The notes under the pieces: model-generated
The model's database searches: none
Told to the model about the DNA's origin: nothing
What the model saw: only the letters and a program-made list of their open reading frames with translations
From: Heterobilharzia americana
Taxonomy: Eukaryota; Platyhelminthes; Trematoda; Strigeidida; Schistosomatidae
Assembly (NCBI GenBank): GCA_944470555.2
Contig: OX104128.1
Coordinates: forward strand, 61,759,257-61,823,256
Direction of reading: 5' to 3'
DNA: 64,000 bases
Shown: positions 59,115 through 64,000 of the stretch, piece after piece
How positions within the stretch are numbered: position 1 is the stretch's first letter
Layout: each line of letters begins with the position of its first letter
Program-made: the position numbers and the translations under genes

Positions 59115-59442
59115 CCGCCAAACTACGGCTATCTCAGATAGTCAAATGATCATCAATATGATGCTCCCCCTCTCTAATTCAGTTAGATATGAACTGGAAT
59201 GAGAAGTCCTGACTAAGCAGTCAGTGTGAGTACGATCAAGCGGTAGTAACGCATCACGAACTCACATGATAGTCGGGCGAAATCCATGGTGTTGAGAGGT
59301 GAAATAAAAAATCTGGTCAGCAGTCGAACCTTACAGCTCAGCTGGTAGAGCAACGGGCTAGTAACACAAAGTTCGCTGGTTCGAATTCGTTCACGGTCCA
59401 AATCTTCATTTCACCTTCAGTTATCATCCAGTATGAACAATA
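59115..59442 (+). repeat. Second tRNA-derived SINE family, best copy
   Basis: Starts near CCAAACTACGGCTATCTCAG and has a clear A box (CAGCTCAGCTGGTAGAGC at about 59336-59353) and B box (GCTGGTTCGAATTCG at about 59376-59390). It ends TTCATTTCACCTTCAG, as in the other copies. Pol III promoter elements look usable. No complete tRNA cloverleaf. Confidence 0.72.
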
Positions 59443-59760
59443 ATCTTATTTATTTCTGTAACACCAACGCATCTTAGTGTTATCTGTTAGAAGTTTAAAC
59501 TAGTTGATAAGCAAATTTATTTTACACAATATTGTCATACGTCGGCCTGACTGAACCTTGAGTCAGCAAATTTTCCACCAACACATATATATATAGTTCT
59601 TTCCTTTCAATCTGTCTTAATCATTTAAATACGTTCTCCAATGTAGCATGTACTCTTGGACATTTTTTAAATGCTTGCAACTAGTAACAGTAATAGTTAA
59701 TAACAAAATGAAGTGAAAGTATAACGTCAAACGGAAATTGTTTGGAATAAAGTGACTAAC

Positions 59761-59818
59761 AGTATTATTATCAACATTATTATTATTATTGTTATCATTA
59801 TTACTATTATTATTGTTG
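59761..59818. repeat. TTA-rich microsatellite
   Basis: Imperfect ATT/TTG trinucleotides close to the exon 1 donor side. Confidence 0.8.
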
Positions 59819-59860
59819 ACATGACAGAGATATATACAGACACTGTTCAAAATAGCTTAC

Positions 59861-59959
59861 TTTAGATCGAAATCTTCGGCCCAAAATATTCCAGATACAG
59901 CTGTCTTACTAGTTGTACGTGCATAAAGTGTTCCATCCAAAGAAATATCACAGTAATAA
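59861..59959 (-). CDS. RasGAP gene exon 1 of those visible: start of C2 domain
   Basis: This 99-bp exon encodes assembled residues 1-32 plus two bases of codon 33. It reads YYCDISLDGTLYARTTSK then IFWAEDFDL, closely following the SynGAP-family C2 segment (YYCELCLDD.LYARTTSK...VFWGEHFEF). The acceptor is a pyrimidine-rich stretch ending TCAG, and the donor is AA|GTAAGC. It starts with one base that completes a codon from an upstream exon, so it is not the first coding exon; that exon should encode the end of PH and the first C2 strand. I did not find it between 59,960 and 64,000. The exon ends in phase 2 (AA), which joins the C opening the next exon to give Asn. Too short for simple ORF calling; supported by motif match plus splice sites. 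Confidence 0.9.
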
Positions 59960-60249
59960 CTGAGGAAAGAAAAACGAATCGGAAAGATGGAAGAGTTTAT
60001 CAATTAACATGAGAAGAAAACTTTATGGAAAGAGAAGAGGTAAAGAGTGGCCTAGTATCATTCAGAGTTAATAAGAATGGAATGAAAGAGAAATACAGGC
60101 ATTTAGTTGTACAATGCACAAATACTCATCACCTTATTTAGAGCACTTTGTATATACGTAGATTCGAAGGATCTTTGAGGTACCTGATCAGTTAAGAAGC
60201 ATGATTTTAAAGTATCTAGGTTACAGTCAACAAAAGACAATCCAGTTTG

Positions 60250-60625
60250 GGGACTGAAAACTTTAATTATCATGGTGTTCATTAAAAAGAGTGACACCAG
60301 TTGTAGAATCATTGAAAACTTGTGAGCAGTGAATAGCCGTTTTGTCCGAGTTTAGGACTATCAGACACTGTGTACCTCTCCAGGGAACGAACTTAGGACA
60401 TTTAGATTCCGCGCCTAGAAGGTTACCATCCACCCACTGGGTTGGAATCCAATGGCCTACATTTCCCTACTTCTCTCAATTCACTATACAGTGCGGACAT
60501 TATCCAATGTCGTCACTGAGTACCTTTCCTCACGCCTGTCTTGATTGACCTCATTGGTCACTACTTCTCATTAGAGCTGAAGGAAATCTCATCTCGAGGC
60601 AAGTCACTAGTGTCGTTTAGAATAG
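60250..60625 (-). repeat. Sm-alpha-like SINE, full length, decayed
   Basis: Minus strand from CTAGTGACTTGCC (60622) through CCAACCCAGTGGG (tRNA-like block) to the tail AATGAACACC. Its length of about 370 bp matches the 27.2-27.6 kb copy. Ribozyme unrecognisable. Confidence 0.72.
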
Positions 60626-60629
60626 TTTG

Positions 60630-61720
60630 CTATAGTGCATATGCATCTAAAAATTCCTGATTATATTCGCATTTTATAAATTTTTATGCCTTTTTTTCAG
60701 TGTTTCTTTGTATTAATTCTTCAATAATGTTTTAATATTGACAGTTTTAAAAAATATTATTGTTCTTCCCCTCACTGACCCCTATGAGCTATGGTTGCAC
60801 GAAGTGTGACAATGTAGACCACCATAAAATTGTCACACTATCTTACAGCGCTTCGTTTACTTTCATTTCTCACTGTGGCCAAAGATTGCTTCGGTTACAA
60901 AACCCTGCCCTGGAGAAGCTCATTTTTATCCTTTAGGTTTTTGATGCATCTCTTAACATCCAACTTTTTCCTATACGACGTTTTATGACGGTTAGTTGCA
61001 AATTTAAAAGTAAGCTATCCATTCTGCTTTAGAATTACCATTTGGATGGAAGTATATACGAGTAAATATCAATCTTTGTCTAATGAAATGTAAGTCTTAA
61101 CATCATGGACACGTTAACAGCTCAGTTGCATCAATCATGATTTTTCATTGCGTCTAAATGTATCTTATTTTTATCCACTGGAAAAAAACAATTTTCTTAT
61201 CTAGAAAGGAGTGAGGAAAAACATGAAACTATTTGAAATCTAGTTATCTACAAAGGTAAGAAAAGTGTTGATTTACTGAATATCGCTTTTTCTGTTGCAC
61301 ACACAAACACATATTCACATGAGTGTGTTACTATAGAGAAGACAACAACAAAAATCAACTCTTTTTGGCTTACGTCAAATCAAAAAGATACACTTATGGT
61401 GAGTGAAACTACTACTGCCACCACAACTATTACTACTATACCATCTTCTTAATGATAATCATTTTAAAACTGTAATATCATCTAAAATAATTGCATTTGA
61501 TGGCTGTAGTTGACCAATTCAATCAACACAGCACGTTACAATACAAACTGAAGCGAAAGAAACCGGATGACATTATATGTGTATGTATCTACATGTGTAG
61601 GTGCAAAGGTAGAATCACAGAGATAACCAATATATGTGGGTGTGAATTTATTTTCAGTCCAAGAGACAAACTAAATTATTCTAATGAGTCATTTATGAAT
61701 ATGATCAATATCTATTTAAA
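60630..61720. other. Stretch upstream of the visible exons, with one inverted repeat
   Basis: At 60803-60813 and 60829-60839, AGTGTGACAAT and ATTGTCACACT form a perfect 11-bp stem with a 15-nt loop. Otherwise no motif. The expected upstream C2/PH exon was not found. Confidence 0.45.
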
Positions 61721-61724
61721 ATTG

Positions 61725-61905
61725 GATTTTCATCCCAAACCAACATCATTTAGAAAACAAATGAAAACGTGAGAATATTGGACATCTGTTTCTTTCTAAT
61801 GCAGGACCCCATGAGAAGCGAAGCCAAGGACTGTTAGACCTCAAAATGTGCAAGTTAGCACTCATCTACTGAGTATAAACCCAATGATATACGTTTCCCA
61901 ACTTC
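61725..61905 (-). repeat. Sm-alpha-like SINE, decayed minus copy
   Basis: Reversed tail (ATCCCAAACCAACATCATTTAG) and GACATCTGTTTCTTTC relic. Followed by a plus tail. Confidence 0.6.
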
Positions 61906-61949
61906 GTTCAACTGAGGATGTGACATGACTATCAGCCATTGGCGAGTAG

Positions 61950-62035
61950 TTATTCTCATACTAGTCACCTGGCTGATGTCAGTCGATGATGAAAACCGTT
62001 TCGAAAGCAGTAAATTACCCCGAAACCTTCAAACT
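61950..62035 (+). repeat. Sm-alpha-like SINE tail
   Basis: CTGGCTGATGTCAGTCGATGATGA...CCCCGAAACCTTCAAACTGC. Confidence 0.6.
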
Positions 62036-62264
62036 GCATTTTATTTTGATCACTTAACATCTCAGTATTCGAAATTGTGCGAAAATATTCAAATTACCAC
62101 TGACAGTTACCAAAAAGTGGTAAAATGCTCAGTTTTGCTCAAATTAGTAACGTATAAATAAAAACAGCAATATCACTGTCCCTCTTTGACCCAACTTGAG
62201 TCGCACTCATGATATCTTTTAATCTTTAGTTATCTAGGTTACAACAGACCGTTATTACACAAAC

Positions 62265-62700
62265 ACGGTCTGATAGGAAGAGGCCTAAATCGAAATCAGC
62301 ATTCTAAGTCATCTGCCTCTAGGGTAGAAGTTCTGGACTTCAACCTCGTTTCATGTTACTGTGTGGGCAGGAAATAACTTATTGGGCAATTTTGCTCTGC
62401 AGTTGACCAATCAGAATAAGTATCCAACTTCTAACCTATGGCTTTATTTTCTGAGGAAAAACCGTACATAAACGATATGTATCTTGTAAACTAAAGTCGT
62501 CTTCCTTTCAGTCACAGGCCGGTTTTTATCTTCTGATTTTCACAGCTCAGTGGAGTATCAAGTTCTGGGGAGAACAGTCGCTATTCGTACCTAGTCCAAG
62601 TATCTCACTGCGTTAGCAGGGTTCTCGTTCCCGTATTATTATGTCAGTCACTTCCACCCGGTCACATCATGATTATAATCTCCTCGTCATAAGGCTAATA
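62265..62700. repeat. Unclassified dispersed repeat, copy 2
   Basis: Partner of 48630-49035, same orientation and block order; ends CACCCGGTCACATCATG. Confidence 0.6.
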
Positions 62701-62744
62701 TAACATGACTTTACAAAACTAAACTAACAAGAAGATACATTACA

Positions 62745-62776
62745 TGATGATGATGATGATATCATCATCATCATCA
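62745..62776. repeat. Perfect 16-bp palindrome of TGA/TCA triplets
   Basis: (TGA)n meets (TCA)n at ATAT: arms 62745-62760 and 62761-62776, no spacer. Confidence 0.95.
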
Positions 62777-62974
62777 GGAGAGAGTACAATACCTGGGGAT
62801 TTTACTTTACATAGATAGAAAATGAGTATTTACGAAAAAAACAGCTTATGATACAACGGTGATAATCTTGTTCTCAAATTCATTATGTCTGGACTACTAT
62901 ATTTGACACTAGTGCATATTTTCATCTCGTTGGTTTGAACACATGTCTTAGCCTGTGAACCCAACTTCTATTCT

Positions 62975-63105
62975 TATTAATACTGGATGATGATGATTGA
63001 GATTGAAATGAAAATCTGAATCGCGGGAGGATTTGAACTAACGGCGTTCAGGTTACTGCGTCATCTACATTTGATGCAATGTCCTTGGAATATCAAACAA
63101 TGTGT
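62975..63105 (-). repeat. Second tRNA-derived SINE family, decayed
   Basis: GATTGAAATGAAAATCTGAATCGCGGGAGG and ATTTGAACTAACGGCG match the reversed copy near 38300. Confidence 0.55.
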
Positions 63106-63179
63106 ATTTTTTCAATCTTTACTCTCGTGGAAATAACTCAGCACCACACACACTTATTGAAAATGGCTTTTCTAATAAA

Positions 63180-63585
63180 TACACAAACATATGATTACAA
63201 AAGTGGCAAAAAAAGATATTCCAACGGCTAACAAGAAACCACTTTACATTCAGCTACAATTTAGAGATGATGGGCTTGGCAGAATATTAAATCAGAGAGC
63301 TTTTAATGCTGTTAAAATACAAGTTATGTTCTCTACACACCCAGTGGTGACACTGAGACTGAAAGATGAATTCCCTAGACGGGTTACTTCCTGCTAAGTT
63401 TATCAGTTCAACTGTTTTTGTGGAGTCAGATACGTCAGTCGCTGCTCTAGAAATTTAATTTTCCGTGATCATGAACACATCCCAGCGTGGTTAAGTAAAG
63501 GTGTGGTAAAGACTATTATCAGCTCTATATTGGCACACTTGGTTGAAACGAAACCATAAGGTGGATATGACTGAGTCATTTTTCA
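63180..63585 (+). mobile_element. Penelope-like element fragment with GIY-YIG
   Basis: KKPLYIQLQFRDDGLGRILNQR, then after one stop VYQFNCFCGVRYVSRCSRN and HEHIPAWLSKG. Same lineage as 52920-54010 (KKPLFLRLQFKGG; YQLNCFCG). Confidence 0.78.
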
Positions 63586-63589
63586 TTCT

Positions 63590-64000
63590 GTAACGGGTCC
63601 CCATCAACTTGCCATAAGGGGCCCAGTTCTGAATCCTTAAGACTGCAGAAACAGTCATAATCAGGATCAAACAACCGGAGGTATGTCTCCAAAAAATGTA
63701 ACTGTTGTCGTTACAACTACCGTGGCCTGATTCAGAACGCATAAATTCCTTCGCATCCTACACATAATTATCTAGTTTTCTAATTCCATATTGTAGATAT
63801 CCCTTCATCCATATAATCTGAAACAGTTTTAGCACATTGTCTTAATCTATTTTCTCCCTCAACATCAGTAACATTTATTCAAGCTAATACTCCCAAAACT
63901 ATCTTTCTTTGTTTATTGAATTAAACTTTCATAAATACCTTCCCATTGTTTTATTAAACTATCGCTTACCTACGCCGCATAATCATTAAGATAATCATTT
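63590..64000. other. Right edge, possible unknown repeat at 63590-63765
   Basis: 63590-63765 is GC-richer, and the minus frame 63491-63742 crosses the Penelope border, so it is not a gene. The rest is AT-rich. Confidence 0.35.

Larger units (their letters stand above)
11319..59959 (-). other. SynGAP/DAB2IP-like Ras GTPase-activating protein gene, partial (7 internal exons)
   Basis: Seven minus-strand exons splice with matching codon phase into 444 codons without a stop, covering a C2 domain (residues about 1-170) and most of a RasGAP domain (about 195-444). The family accelerates GTP hydrolysis by Ras or Rap at the inner face of the plasma membrane, with C2 (and an upstream PH domain) aiding membrane binding. 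The order C2, linker, RasGAP and the motifs YYC, LYARTTSK, ARYQSLGILPL, KEEIA, FRSNTIATKA, EVDP and FLRLICPALLSPSLFG match SynGAP, DAB2IP and RASAL2. Arg254 (arginine finger) and Arg397 (FLR) of the assembled peptide are present, so catalysis should be intact. Introns are about 4.9, 3.4, 4.7, 10.8, 15.9 and 7.7 kb and full of transposons. PH and N-terminal exons should lie above 64 kb; the last GAP helices and tail were not found below 11.3 kb. Family recognition is from memory, not a database search. Confidence 0.93.

Noticed and set aside
59330..59400. Possible tRNA gene
   Set aside because: A and B boxes are present, but I could not fold an acceptor stem and anticodon arm, and the flanks match other SINE copies.
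63491..63742. 83-codon minus-strand frame
   Set aside because: It crosses the edge of a Penelope fragment read on the plus strand and has no motif.

Overview
The window looks like a piece of a schistosome (blood fluke) nuclear genome. It is AT-rich with no operons. Short exons with GT/AG borders sit in introns of 3 to 16 kb, and the introns are filled with Schistosoma-type repeats: Sm-alpha-like tRNA-derived SINEs carrying hammerhead ribozymes, RTE-type non-LTR retrotransposons (one SR2-like), and Penelope-like elements with GIY-YIG endonuclease remnants. The genus call is an inference from these repeat families. I cannot fix the species.

I can reconstruct one host gene. It lies on the minus strand and runs through most of the window, from about 59,959 down to 11,319. 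Seven exons (59861-59959, 54863-54996, 51163-51506, 46284-46446, 35441-35520, 19306-19577, 11319-11559) join with matching codon phase at all six junctions into 444 codons without a stop. The product is the C2 plus RasGAP region of a SynGAP/DAB2IP/RASAL2-family Ras GTPase-activating protein. It keeps the arginine finger (FR-S-N-T in the 35.4 kb exon) and the FLR arginine (in the 11.3 kb exon). The first exon seen starts inside C2, so the N-terminus and PH domain lie beyond 64 kb. The end of the GAP domain and the C-terminal tail lie to the left of 11.3 kb or outside the window.

Layout. 0.4-9.4 kb: decayed RTE family A copies on both strands. 10.0-14.9 kb: two SR2-like copies in opposite orientation around the 11.3 kb exon. 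11.9 and 20.2 kb: two nearly identical Penelope-like 3' ends in direct orientation. 15.9-17.1, 27.1-27.6, 34.0-34.7, 45.1-45.5, 58.0-58.6 and 60.2-62.0 kb: clusters of Sm-alpha-like SINEs, several as head-to-head inverted pairs. 27.7-29.8, 35.9, 39.5-40.5, 43.9, 53.0, 56.7 and 63.2 kb: Penelope-like remnants of at least three lineages. 36.4-37.9 kb: SR2-like endonuclease and RT. 49.4-50.3 (+) and 55.6-56.5 kb (-): a nearly identical inverted pair of SR2-like 3' ends bracketing the two C2 exons.

The most interesting layout is that inverted repeat arms close to splice sites bracket exons 2+3 and exon 7 of the RasGAP gene, the known geometry for backsplicing (circular RNA) or exon skipping. Four SINE copies also retain a hammerhead ribozyme core. 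Almost all other open frames are shadows of, or chance frames within, repeats and introns. Repeat ends are approximate, because they were placed by eye.
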